From assembly GCA_945621435.1 (NCBI GenBank), contig CALZBR010000001.1:1-64000 (forward strand): a stretch of 64,000 bases of DNA, read 5' to 3'. How positions within the stretch are numbered: position 1 is the stretch's first letter; each line of letters begins with the position of its first letter. Below are positions 1 to 7,656 of the stretch, one piece after another. The DNA is from an uncultured Lachnospiraceae bacterium (GTDB lineage Bacteria; Bacillota; Clostridia; Lachnospirales; Lachnospiraceae). The notes under the pieces were generated by a model, which was not told the origin of the DNA, did not search any database, and worked only from the letters and a program-made list of their open reading frames with translations. The position numbers were made by a program, and so were the translations under genes.

Positions 1-862
1 TGTTTACGAAAAAGGTTATCATGTAACAGAGGCATGTGTCCTGACCGGCAATGGATATCCTGTCAGTATCTTTTCCCAGATTCACTCTTCAAAAGAAAAG
101 AACTTCACATCCACTAATGATATTACTTTTGCTGCAATGGAGCGTGGAGCCGCCCTCTTTGGTAAAGCCACCTTTGCTCTCGACAGAGGCTATGATGATA
201 ACAAGATGTTCCTGAAACTTGACAAACTGAACCAGGACTATGTTATACGGCTTACCGCGAAACGCAAAGTCTTCTTTCATGGTAAATGGATTCCGGCCAC
301 TCAGCTTAGAAACCAGAGAAAAGGGAAAATCAAAACTCCTCTTGTCTACAGAGGGAAAAAGCGTGACGCTTACCTTTCCCATGTGAAGGTACAGATAACT
401 GCCTCTAAAAAAGATATTTACCTTGTACTGGTTTATGGCATCACGGAACATCCCATGATGCTTGCAACCAATAAGGAAATCCGTTCCAGAGATGATGTCA
501 TAAAGGTTGCCAAAACATACTTCTCCAGATGGCGCATCGAAGAATATTTTCGCTGTAAAAAGCAGATGTTCCAGTTTGAAAACTTCCGTGTACGAAAGCT
601 GTCCGCAATCAATGCGTTGAATTTTTATATTACCTTATGCATGGCATTTCTGGCTCACATTTCCATGAAATCAGAAACCAATGCGCTAAAAGTTGCTATT
701 ATACAAACAGCAGATCCCATAAAAGAAAAAGTACATTTCTGCTATTATCGGTTAGCAAAAGGTATCTCCGGCATACTCTCGTATGCAAAAGAAGGCGTCA
801 GGCTATGGTTTAGGACAAAACGTCCTGTATACCGTCAACTCTGCCTTAAACTAACCGCTTAA
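1..862 (+). CDS. IS4-family DDE transposase, 3' portion
   Basis: The frame is open from base 2 through the left edge, so the first ATG at 137 is internal and this is the C-terminal ~286 residues of a larger transposase. It would catalyse cut-and-paste movement of an insertion sequence. The stretch YFSRWRIEEYFRCKK fits the IS4 signature Y-(2)-R-(3)-E-(6)-K, which contains the catalytic glutamate; one DDE aspartate lies in the LDRGYDD motif. The N-terminal part and left inverted repeat are outside the window, and I could not identify a right inverted repeat after 862. It sits against a decayed toxin/regulator region and is probably an insertion into it. Confidence 0.85.
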   Translation, partial: VYEKGYHVTEACVLTGNGYPVSIFSQIHSSKEKNFTSTNDITFAAMERGAALFGKATFALDRGYDDNKMFLKLDKLNQDYVIRLTAKRKVFFHGKWIPATQLRNQRKGKIKTPLVYRGKKRDAYLSHVKVQITASKKDIYLVLVYGITEHPMMLATNKEIRSRDDVIKVAKTYFSRWRIEEYFRCKKQMFQFENFRVRKLSAINALNFYITLCMAFLAHISMKSETNALKVAIIQTADPIKEKVHFCYYRLAKGISGILSYAKEGVRLWFRTKRPVYRQLCLKLTA

Positions 863-1015
863 ATAGATAAAAGAATATTTCTCCCAAAGCCCGGCTCCGG
901 TGGGGTTTATTAAAGTACCTCTACTCACCGAACTGCCACTTTGTTACTTCAAAAAAATCGGCAGATTGGTACTTTAGGAAGATATTCTCATTTTTCAATT
1001 ACAGTTTGCGGAAAC

Positions 1016-1393
1016 TCAAGCTTTCGAGTCAAATTCTGCTAAGGTAAGTTCTTTTGATCCTTTTCTTACAAGTTTACCTGAAGTATCAAACAACCCCTCT
1101 ATTCCATCCAACTGATTTAGCGCTCTATTCAATGTCCCTTTCAATTTCTGAGGATTATGGTAACTGTTTGCCAACAAATCAACACTCTTAGTGCTGACAA
1201 GAACCCGGTCAGTTACTCTGTCTGCTACCGGGAAGTAAGTTCCCAGTCCCACACCTTCTTTATGCAGATTTACGGCTTCGTCAATATGCTGTCCCCTTAA
1301 AATCCACCCTTCATCCCAATAACTGGCAGGGATATTACTATATACTTTTTTAATCGGAAGATCCTTGCTAACCTTCCTCAGATAATCAGTCAT
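1016..1393 (-). CDS. orphan CDI/polymorphic-toxin nuclease-like C-terminal module
   Basis: 125 residues. The pattern RGQHIDEA ... FPVADRV ... LVSTKSVDL ... Y resembles the C-terminal DNase toxin domain of the CdiA EC869 type, where an acidic residue, a later Asp and a T/S-x-K element form a PD-(D/E)XK-like site; Asp near 58 and Lys near 69 would be the counterparts. This is pattern recognition from memory, not a search. No delivery domain (LXG, WXG or Rhs) precedes it, there is no clear ribosome binding site, and the frame is open only ~14 codons above the first ATG. It may be a displaced toxin tip or the 3' end of a broken gene. Downstream on its strand, where an immunity gene would lie, the transposase begins. 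It could instead be an unrelated hypothetical protein. Confidence 0.45.
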   Translation of the reverse strand: MTDYLRKVSKDLPIKKVYSNIPASYWDEGWILRGQHIDEAVNLHKEGVGLGTYFPVADRVTDRVLVSTKSVDLLANSYHNPQKLKGTLNRALNQLDGIEGLFDTSGKLVRKGSKELTLAEFDSKA

Positions 1394-1421
1394 TCCTAAA
1401 TCATTGCAAAGGAGAAAATCA

Positions 1422-1571
1422 ATGAGAAGAAAAATTCAAAAATGTACCGTTATTCTGTGCTTAGGTCTTTTGCTGTTAGTAAAATACAAAAATCTTTGGA
1501 ATACCTATATTCCATCAGGCTCTGCATGTCAAACTTATTCAGACTATGAGCCACAAAGGCTACTTGATTAA
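1422..1571 (+). CDS. small hydrophobic peptide (49 aa), possible exported peptide
   Basis: ATG at 1422 follows AAAGGAG with good spacing and the frame runs 49 codons to TAA. Residues 1-7 are basic (MRRKIQK). Residues 8-20 are hydrophobic (CTVILCLGLLLLV). The remainder is polar with a single Cys at 36, so the whole looks like a signal-anchor plus short tail. The 3' end meets the 3' end of the broken HTH-TPR regulator on the other strand, a convergent layout like some regulator/peptide pairs of the RRNPP type. No function can be assigned. It may be an unexpressed chance ORF in a decayed region, but the ribosome binding site and hydrophobic profile favour a real small gene. Confidence 0.45.
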   Translation: MRRKIQKCTVILCLGLLLLVKYKNLWNTYIPSGSACQTYSDYEPQRLLD

Positions 1572-2306
1572 TGACATTTTGTGTATATTTCCTCAATGTG
1601 TTTTTTGATAAACTCTTTGTCCTTCTCTCTTCCAAGCAGGGCTTCCAGATAATAGGAAGCCCTCATATAACGAAGACTTTCCTCTCTCGCTGTCCCACCA
1701 CTTTCCCACAAATGTTCCATATTCCAGCCACAGTCATACAAAGTACTAATTAAAATAGCCCCCAGTCCGCACTCCAGTGCAATCTTAATTCCAGCGTTTT
1801 CAACCTTAATCCCCTCTTCGTATCTGCCTGCATTTCCCAGCAGGTCTCCAAGTGTCCTACAGGTCAATTCATATCCTCTTGCATAATGCTGCAATCCCAG
1901 AAACCATTAACTGACTTATGCGGCAAAGTCAGATACAGTGCTTCCCGGCACATATCCCTCTCCTGTTCCGGAGAGATTTTATTCTGATTTGCCAGAGCCA
2001 GTGCTTTGGTATGTATTATAAATTGTTTATCCTGTCTGTTCGGCTCATGAAGTCGCTGCTCCAGCAAGGCAATCAGAGGCTCTGCCTCCTCCCCTCTTGC
2101 CTGATTCAACAGCCGGTGAATCTCTGTCTCCAGCTTCCATAGCTCCGGCTGATTCATGGGCATATCCGTCTCATGTTCGCTCCCCCTTTTCCACCCGGGC
2201 AAGGAAGGCACGCGAACAAAGGCCGCGACAAAGCTCGCCCCGGCTGATATTTGCCTCTGTCCTCACATATTCGATTAACTTTCCTGTGATGTTGTGCTGC
2301 TCCATT
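1568..2306 (-). pseudogene. HTH-TPR transcriptional regulator, frameshifted
   Basis: Three reading frames together give one recognisable protein. The ATG at 2306 (after GGGGATGAAAA) starts an HTH-like segment, GKLIEYVRTEANISRGELCR, continuing to ARVEKGER, then a premature stop near 2180 just after a run of five Gs. A second frame (to 1864) encodes helical repeat sequence (LETEIHRLLNQARGEEAEPL). A third frame (to 1568) encodes the TPR-like C-terminus ending EEIYTKCH. The intact family is a cytoplasmic DNA-binding regulator with a TPR sensor domain. At least two frameshifts are present, and the total length of about 245 codons is short for the family, so internal deletion is likely too. Confidence 0.65.
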
Positions 2307-2502
2307 TTTCATCCCCATCTCCGATACATCCAACAGCGGTATTATATTATTTTATCAGATTAACCCGTGTTTTTAAAGTCAGTTTTCTACTTGTCACCTC
2401 TTACTTTTTATGCTATATCTATATATTGTAATGAAAAATTTCATATGGCGGACTGAGTTTGATACGCCACAAATCTAACAGAAAGGAACATTAATATTAC
2501 CA

Positions 2503-3462
2503 ATGAAAACAAAAATACTGATTCTTGAGATTATCTCCTGTCTCCTGCTTGCCGTCAGTTCAGCGCTGTTTTTCTCAGGCTGGATCTCCATCAATGAGGA
2601 CACTGAAATCGACTTAAAAATGGGAGATTTTCTCGGTGAAATTGACAATATCTCCGATGCCATAGAAGAATACGAGGATGCCGACAGAGACGAGCTGTTG
2701 GATGAGATTGAAGAAGCCTTTGATGAAAAGGGAATTAAAATCAAACCAAAGAGATTTCTTGAAGTGATTGACAAGCTTTTTGATGTGTTTGAGGATAAAC
2801 AAATCAGTCCCTATGAATATACCAAATTAGGATCCGTCAGTTCCGATTTTTTTGACTTCATTCCCGAAGATGAAATGGATGACGATGCTACTATCGGATT
2901 GCAGGTTATCAAATGGGGAACCCTGATTCCTTCCATTCTGTTCTATGCCATCCTGGCATTTAATGCGCTGACATTGGTACTTCATATTTTCCACAGAAAA
3001 TCCTGCGGCTATTTCAATACTTTCCTGACCCTTGTTATGGCAGGTGCCAGTATGCTGGTCGTTCTTCTGTTTAATGTTGGAATATCTGCAGGCTCCGGAG
3101 AGCCTGAGCCCAGCCTCTCCTCCTATTTGCAGCTTTCTGTTATGCCCTATATTACCTTCGCCTGCTCTCTTGTGTCCGGCATTTTCTGGTCAGTTGCAAA
3201 GCGCAAGCGTCATTCCTACAATTTGGCTCAATCTGTCGCAATGAACTCACAGCCTCAGATGAACCAGTATCAGCCTCAGATGAATCAGTATCAGCCTCAG
3301 ATGAACCAGTATCAGTCTCAGACGGAACAGCCCGTTGAGCAATATCAGTCGGAGCCGACGCAGGCACTGTTCGGAGGCGGCACACGTTATTGTAACCAAT
3401 GCGGTGCCTCCATCCCCAACGATGTCAAGTTCTGCCCTACCTGCGGAACCCAGTTATTTTAA
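2503..3462 (+). CDS. membrane protein with acidic loop, Q-rich repeats and C-terminal zinc ribbon
   Basis: 319 residues. An N-terminal membrane segment (~4-26) is followed by an acidic extracytoplasmic-type region (~30-140), three further hydrophobic segments (~145-240), three perfect copies of a 7-residue repeat QPQMNQY plus one degenerate copy, and a terminal zinc ribbon (CNQCG ... CPTCG). Proteins of this plan are common in Clostridia and mostly uncharacterised; a zinc ribbon next to membrane helices suggests a scaffold or sensor. The AAAGGA motif lies about 15 nt before the ATG, farther than usual, so the start is slightly uncertain. The ABC-F gene begins 27 nt downstream and may be cotranscribed. 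Confidence 0.7.
   Translation: MKTKILILEIISCLLLAVSSALFFSGWISINEDTEIDLKMGDFLGEIDNISDAIEEYEDADRDELLDEIEEAFDEKGIKIKPKRFLEVIDKLFDVFEDKQISPYEYTKLGSVSSDFFDFIPEDEMDDDATIGLQVIKWGTLIPSILFYAILAFNALTLVLHIFHRKSCGYFNTFLTLVMAGASMLVVLLFNVGISAGSGEPEPSLSSYLQLSVMPYITFACSLVSGIFWSVAKRKRHSYNLAQSVAMNSQPQMNQYQPQMNQYQPQMNQYQSQTEQPVEQYQSEPTQALFGGGTRYCNQCGASIPNDVKFCPTCGTQLF
3250..3333 (+). repeat. 21-bp tandem repeat inside a coding region
   Basis: The unit CAGCCTCAGATGAACCAGTAT occurs at 3250, 3271 (one mismatch) and 3292, followed by a diverged fourth copy at 3313. It encodes the heptad QPQMNQY in the linker before the zinc ribbon and could vary in copy number by slippage without breaking the frame. Confidence 0.9.
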
Positions 3463-3489
3463 ATTGAAACAAATTATGAGGAGTATGTA

Positions 3490-5127
3490 ATGATAAGTGC
3501 AAACAATGTAACCTACAGAGTAGGAAAAAAAGCTCTTTTTGAAGATGTCAACATCAAGTTTACCGAAGGCAACTGTTACGGTCTCATCGGTGCAAACGGT
3601 GCCGGCAAATCTACCTTTCTGAAGATTCTCTCCGGCAATCTGGAAACCACCAAGGGAGATATCGTTATCACTCCCGGGCAGAGACTGTCCGTATTGGAGC
3701 AGGATCACTTCAAATACGATGATTTTGTTGTTATGGATACGGTCATCATGGGCAACGAGCGTCTTTACCAGATTATGAAGGAGAAGGATGCCATCTATGC
3801 CAAGGAAGACTTTACTGACGAGGATGGTATCCGTGCCAGCGAGTTGGAGGGTGAATTTGCGGAAATGGACGGTTGGGAAGCGGAATCCAATGCAGCCATG
3901 CTGCTGAACGGTCTGGGCATCGGATCCGATTTCCACTATTCTCTCATGAAGGATCTGGACGGTAATCTGAAGGTGAAGGTACTTTTGGCAAAGGCTCTCT
4001 TCGGAAACCCCGACATCCTGCTTCTGGACGAGCCTACCAACCATCTGGATCTGGATGCGATTGCCTGGCTGGAGGAGTTCCTGATTAATTTTGAGAACAC
4101 TGTCATCGTGGTATCCCATGACAGATACTTCCTGAACAAGGTCTGCACCCACACTGCCGACATCGACTACGGCAAGATTCAGCTCTATGCCGGCAACTAT
4201 GATTTCTGGTACGAATCCAGCCAGCTGCTGGTAAAACAGATGAAGGAGGCCAACAAGAAGAAGGAGGAAAAGATTAAGGAGCTGCAGGAATTTATCTCCC
4301 GCTTCTCCGCTAACGCCTCCAAATCCAAGCAGGCAACCTCCAGAAAGAGGGCTCTGGAAAAGATTGAGCTGGATGAAATCAAGCCCTCCAGCAGAAAATA
4401 CCCTTACATCGACTTCCGTCCCGACAGGGAGATTGGAAACGAGGTGCTCACTGTCGAGCATCTCTCCAAGACCATCAACGGGGAAAAGGTATTGGATGAT
4501 ATCAGTTTCGTCATGGGACACGATGACAAGATTGCATTTGTAGGCAGCAATGAACTTGCCAAGACCACTCTCTTCCGGATTCTGGCAGGTGAGCTGGAGC
4601 CGGATGAAGGAAGCTATAAATGGGGTGTTACCACTTCCCAGGCTTATTTCCCCAAGGATAATACTGCTGAATTCGATAATGACCTGACCATCACCGACTG
4701 GCTCACAGGCTACTCTCCCGTCAAGGATGTAACTTATGTAAGAGGCTTCCTCGGACGTATGCTCTTTGCCGGGGAAGACGGTGTAAAGAAAGTAAAGGTG
4801 CTCTCCGGTGGAGAAAAGGTACGCTGCCTTCTTTCCAAGATGATGATCAGCGGTGCAAACTGCCTGATTTTTGATGAGCCTACCAACCATCTTGACATGG
4901 AGTCCATCACCGCACTGAACAACGGTCTCATCAAATTCCCCGGTGTGGCACTTTTCTCCTGCCATGACCACCAGTTTGTCCAGACCACAGCAAACCGCAT
5001 CATTGAAATTCTGCCTGACGGACACATCATCGACAAGATTACCACCTACGATGAGTATCTGGAAAGCGATGAGCTGGCGAGAAAGAGGACCGTATTTACC
5101 GCCAATAAGGAAGATGACGAAGACTAA
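3490..5127 (+). CDS. ABC-F family ATPase with one degenerate ATP site
   Basis: 545 residues with two nucleotide-binding domains and a linker (~250-310), no membrane segments: a soluble ABC-F protein, the family that acts on the ribosomal E/P site in translation or antibiotic protection. Domain 1 has canonical Walker A GANGAGKST (~35-43) and Walker B ILLLDEPTNHLD, but its signature is DLDGNLKVKV instead of LSGGQ. Domain 2 has a degenerate Walker A, GSNELAKTT (~352), but an intact LSGGEK (~438) and LIFDEPTNHLD. Because each composite site pairs Walker A of one domain with the signature of the other, one site is fully canonical and the other degenerate in both halves. The layout is YbiT-like. 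No resistance context is visible nearby. Start ATG follows GAGGAG. Confidence 0.88.
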   Translation: MISANNVTYRVGKKALFEDVNIKFTEGNCYGLIGANGAGKSTFLKILSGNLETTKGDIVITPGQRLSVLEQDHFKYDDFVVMDTVIMGNERLYQIMKEKDAIYAKEDFTDEDGIRASELEGEFAEMDGWEAESNAAMLLNGLGIGSDFHYSLMKDLDGNLKVKVLLAKALFGNPDILLLDEPTNHLDLDAIAWLEEFLINFENTVIVVSHDRYFLNKVCTHTADIDYGKIQLYAGNYDFWYESSQLLVKQMKEANKKKEEKIKELQEFISRFSANASKSKQATSRKRALEKIELDEIKPSSRKYPYIDFRPDREIGNEVLTVEHLSKTINGEKVLDDISFVMGHDDKIAFVGSNELAKTTLFRILAGELEPDEGSYKWGVTTSQAYFPKDNTAEFDNDLTITDWLTGYSPVKDVTYVRGFLGRMLFAGEDGVKKVKVLSGGEKVRCLLSKMMISGANCLIFDEPTNHLDMESITALNNGLIKFPGVALFSCHDHQFVQTTANRIIEILPDGHIIDKITTYDEYLESDELARKRTVFTANKEDDED

Positions 5128-5167
5128 GAGAGATGACAGGCATAGAGGAAAAGGGAGTTGACGAGAC

Positions 5168-6052
5168 ATGCGGCAGATAGATTTACATGTACATTCCACC
5201 CGCTCGGACGGAACCTATACACCTACTCAGCTTGTGGACTATGCTATGGAAAAGGGGCTGGCTGCTTTTGCTCTGACCGACCATGACACAATCGACGGTC
5301 TGGAGGAAGCGATTTCCTACGCAGAAGGGCTGCGGGCAAAACAGACGGAAGCCGGTGCACAGGCTCCTTCTTCTCCGGTTCCCGAGGTCATTCCCGGCAT
5401 CGAGTTCTCCTCAGAATACCAGGGTCAGGACATCCACATCGTGGGACTCTACATTGATTACCACAACAAAACCTTTGCCGCAAAGCTACAGGAATTCGTA
5501 GATTCCCGTACCCTGCGCAATCAGAAGATGTGCCGACTGCTACAGGAAGCGGGAATGGATATCACCTATGATGCCCTGCTGCAGGAATTCCCGGATTCCG
5601 TCATCACCAGAGCTCACTATGCCAAATATATGTTGAATCACGGCTATATCACAAGCATGAAGGAAGCCTTTGACCGCTATGTGGGCGACCATGCCCCCTG
5701 TTACGTTCCAAGAGAAAAGGTAACCCCGAAACAGGCTGTGGAATTGATTTTAGAGGCAGGCGGTATTCCGATTCTGGCACACCCCATCCTCTACCATATG
5801 GGAAAAGAAAGACTGGATAATCTGGTCTCTGAATTAAAGGAAGCAGGACTGACAGGTATCGAAGCAATCTACAGCACCTACAACGCCCACGAGGAAAGAG
5901 AAATCCGTGAGCTTGCCGCCAAATACGATTTATGCATCAGCGGCGGCAGTGATTTCCACGGTTCCAATAAGCCCGGTCTGGATCTTGGCACCGGGTACGG
6001 TAAACTATTTGTACCATACGACATATTAGAAAGGTTGAGGTTTCGTAAATAA
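5168..6052 (+). CDS. PHP-domain phosphoesterase (nucleoside-bisphosphate phosphatase type)
   Basis: 294 residues, the length of the RNase AM / 3',5'-nucleoside bisphosphate phosphatase group. PHP metal-binding motifs appear in order: DLHVHSTRSDGT (5-16), LTDHDTI (~37-43), PGIEFSSE (~77-84), AHPILYH (~201), and the terminal GGSDFHG (~260-266). These ligate a tri-metal cluster that hydrolyses phosphate esters, probably short RNA or pAp-like molecules in the cytoplasm. It lies 40 nt after the ABC-F gene. GGGAG precedes the ATG by 10 nt. Substrate is inferred from family only. Confidence 0.82.
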   Translation: MRQIDLHVHSTRSDGTYTPTQLVDYAMEKGLAAFALTDHDTIDGLEEAISYAEGLRAKQTEAGAQAPSSPVPEVIPGIEFSSEYQGQDIHIVGLYIDYHNKTFAAKLQEFVDSRTLRNQKMCRLLQEAGMDITYDALLQEFPDSVITRAHYAKYMLNHGYITSMKEAFDRYVGDHAPCYVPREKVTPKQAVELILEAGGIPILAHPILYHMGKERLDNLVSELKEAGLTGIEAIYSTYNAHEEREIRELAAKYDLCISGGSDFHGSNKPGLDLGTGYGKLFVPYDILERLRFRK

Positions 6053-6072
6053 CGAAGCCTCAACCTTTCTTA
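6029..6072. terminator. bidirectional terminator between convergent genes
   Basis: A 17-bp stem (6030-6046 with 6052-6068, one G-T pair) contains the end and stop codon of the PHP gene and is followed by CTT on one side and A-rich sequence on the other. It separates the + operon from the - polyphosphate operon. Confidence 0.8.
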
Positions 6073-6079
6073 ATCGTCC

Positions 6080-6343
6080 TTATCCCTCCACAATCAAATA
6101 TCTTCCGTCTCCTACCTCGAAGACCTCGTCTGCTTCCAGAATCTCTTCCGGAGAAGCACCGTCCATATCGACGCCCTCTTCCTCAAAGTACTCAGCAACC
6201 TCTGCTGCGGAGTTCACTACCACTGCCATACAGTCCAGCAGAAAATCCTCCGCCTCCTCCAATGTCTCTGCAACCTTTTCCGGAAAGAGCTGCAGCTGGT
6301 TCTTCAGAAAACACTTCAATACTTCTTCATCAAAATCCGGCAT
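6080..6343 (-). CDS. small acidic protein of unknown function (87 aa)
   Basis: The start at 6343 (MPDFDEE) is chosen because AAGGAGG lies 7 nt upstream; an in-frame ATG two codons earlier is too close. The protein is strongly acidic and helical in appearance, with no metal, nucleotide or membrane motif that I recognise. It overlaps the 3' end of the upstream HAD phosphatase by 14 nt and is the last gene of the pheA-ppk-maf operon, just before a terminator. Function unknown. Confidence 0.7.
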   Translation of the reverse strand: MPDFDEEVLKCFLKNQLQLFPEKVAETLEEAEDFLLDCMAVVVNSAAEVAEYFEEEGVDMDGASPEEILEADEVFEVGDGRYLIVEG

Positions 6344-7022
6344 AATCATTCCTCCTTGCTGATTCGCTTTTATCAATATAATCCAATAACTCCAGGGGAT
6401 GTGCAATAATGGCATCCGCATGACTTTCTTCCAATTCTTTTCGATCCCTGAAGCCCCACAGTGCCCCTACCGTAAAAGCACCTGCGCTCTTACCGGTATT
6501 CATATCTGTGGCGGTATCTCCCAGGTAGAGAAGCTCCTCAGGTGTCATTCCAAACTCCCGCAGGATTTCATATACTCCCGCAGGGTCCGGCTTGATGGGT
6601 ACACCTTCCCTCTGACCGCATATGATATCAAAGCTTTCCTTGCCAAACAAGGTCTCAATCACGTCTATGGTCTGCAGATGAGGTTTATTGGAGAGCACTG
6701 CTATCTTTAAGCCCTGTTTTTTCAACTCTTTTAATAACTCCGGGATCTCCGGATAAGGCTTTACCTCATACATACAATCCACTGCAAAATACTCTTTGTA
6801 CAGAGTCAGTGCCTCCTCCAGATGTATCAGCTTACTGTCTCCTGCTGCTGTCAGCGCCCTTTTCATCAGATTTACCACTCCGTCACCGACAAAATACTTA
6901 TAATCCGATTCCGGAAAAGGATCATATCCGAAGTGTGCCAGGGCACGATCCGCACAGTATTTTATGCTGGCAATAGAATCGGACAGGGTTCCGTCCAAGT
7001 CAAAGATTACCGCTTTTCTCAT
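6330..7022 (-). CDS. gph: HAD-superfamily phosphatase, phosphoglycolate phosphatase type
   Basis: 230 residues. HAD motif I DLDGTLSDS near residue 8, motif II S in LSNKPH (~110), motif III K in PIKPDP (~145), motif IV GDTATDM (~167). A helical cap lies between motifs I and II, giving the C1-cap Gph/PpaX group, which removes phosphate from phosphoglycolate or pyrophosphate-like metabolites. AAGGAG precedes the ATG at 7022. It overlaps maf by 4 nt. The exact substrate cannot be told from sequence. Confidence 0.82.
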   Translation of the reverse strand: MRKAVIFDLDGTLSDSIASIKYCADRALAHFGYDPFPESDYKYFVGDGVVNLMKRALTAAGDSKLIHLEEALTLYKEYFAVDCMYEVKPYPEIPELLKELKKQGLKIAVLSNKPHLQTIDVIETLFGKESFDIICGQREGVPIKPDPAGVYEILREFGMTPEELLYLGDTATDMNTGKSAGAFTVGALWGFRDRKELEESHADAIIAHPLELLDYIDKSESARRNDYAGF

Positions 7023-7621
7023 ATAATGTACTCCTTTGCCTCCTGATAGAGACGTCCCACAGGAAGCCCTACCACATTGTTATAATCTCCGTTTATTTTC
7101 CGAATATATCTGGCACAAAAGCCCTGAATGCCGTAAGCACCGGCTTTGTCAATGCAGTCCCCTGTACTACAGTAGGTGTCAATCTCCTCCCGGGTCATGG
7201 GATAAAAGGTCACCTCCGTCATCTCATGAAAGCTCTTACGCTGCACAAATCCTACTTTGTCCCGATGGAGCAGTGTCACCCCCGTAAACACTCTGTGGGT
7301 ATGACCGGAGAGGCTGCGAAGCATATCCTTGGCCTGTTCCATGTCCTTCGGTTTGCCAAGGATTCTTCCCCCAGCTTCCACTACGGTATCCGCACCGATG
7401 ATAAGTACATCCTCTTCCGGCTTATTTTCTTTTACTATCCGCTCTTTTAGGCAGTCAAGTACGGTTCCGGCCTTCAGGGCAGACAATTCCTCTACCAACA
7501 GACAGGGCTCTTTCTCTGTGGTACTCTCGTCAGCCTCACTGACCAGCACCTCGAACTCCAGCCCAATTTGTGCAAGCAGTTCCCGTCTTCTGGGCGACGC
7601 CGATGCCAAAATGATTCGCAT
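7019..7621 (-). CDS. maf: Maf-family nucleoside triphosphate pyrophosphatase
   Basis: 200 residues, normal for Maf. It begins LASASPRRRELL, the phosphate-binding signature, and contains IGADTVV and the GKP/Y elements of the family. Maf enzymes hydrolyse non-canonical or modified NTPs (dTTP, UTP or m7GTP depending on subfamily) to monophosphates, a house-cleaning role linked to septum formation in Bacillus. AGGAGG lies 7 nt before ATG. It is cotranscribed with ppk1 upstream (35 nt gap) and gph downstream (4 nt overlap). Confidence 0.9.
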   Translation of the reverse strand: MRIILASASPRRRELLAQIGLEFEVLVSEADESTTEKEPCLLVEELSALKAGTVLDCLKERIVKENKPEEDVLIIGADTVVEAGGRILGKPKDMEQAKDMLRSLSGHTHRVFTGVTLLHRDKVGFVQRKSFHEMTEVTFYPMTREEIDTYCSTGDCIDKAGAYGIQGFCARYIRKINGDYNNVVGLPVGRLYQEAKEYII

Positions 7622-7656
7622 TTACTGTCCTCCTGTGCTATTCACTCCTGTACTGT

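Noticed and set aside
863..1015. Right inverted repeat of the IS element
   Set aside because: Without the left end in the window no matching repeat can be confirmed; nothing there forms a convincing terminal repeat by itself.
1450..1635. 61-codon minus-strand frame after the HTH-TPR pseudogene
   Set aside because: Overlaps the pseudogene in another frame and the plus-strand peptide; no ribosome binding site or similarity seen.
3454..5199. 581-codon open frame antisense to the ABC-F gene
   Set aside because: It covers the whole ABC-F gene in the mirrored codon phase, has no ribosome binding site and no family-like sequence; ABC motifs on the plus strand are unambiguous.
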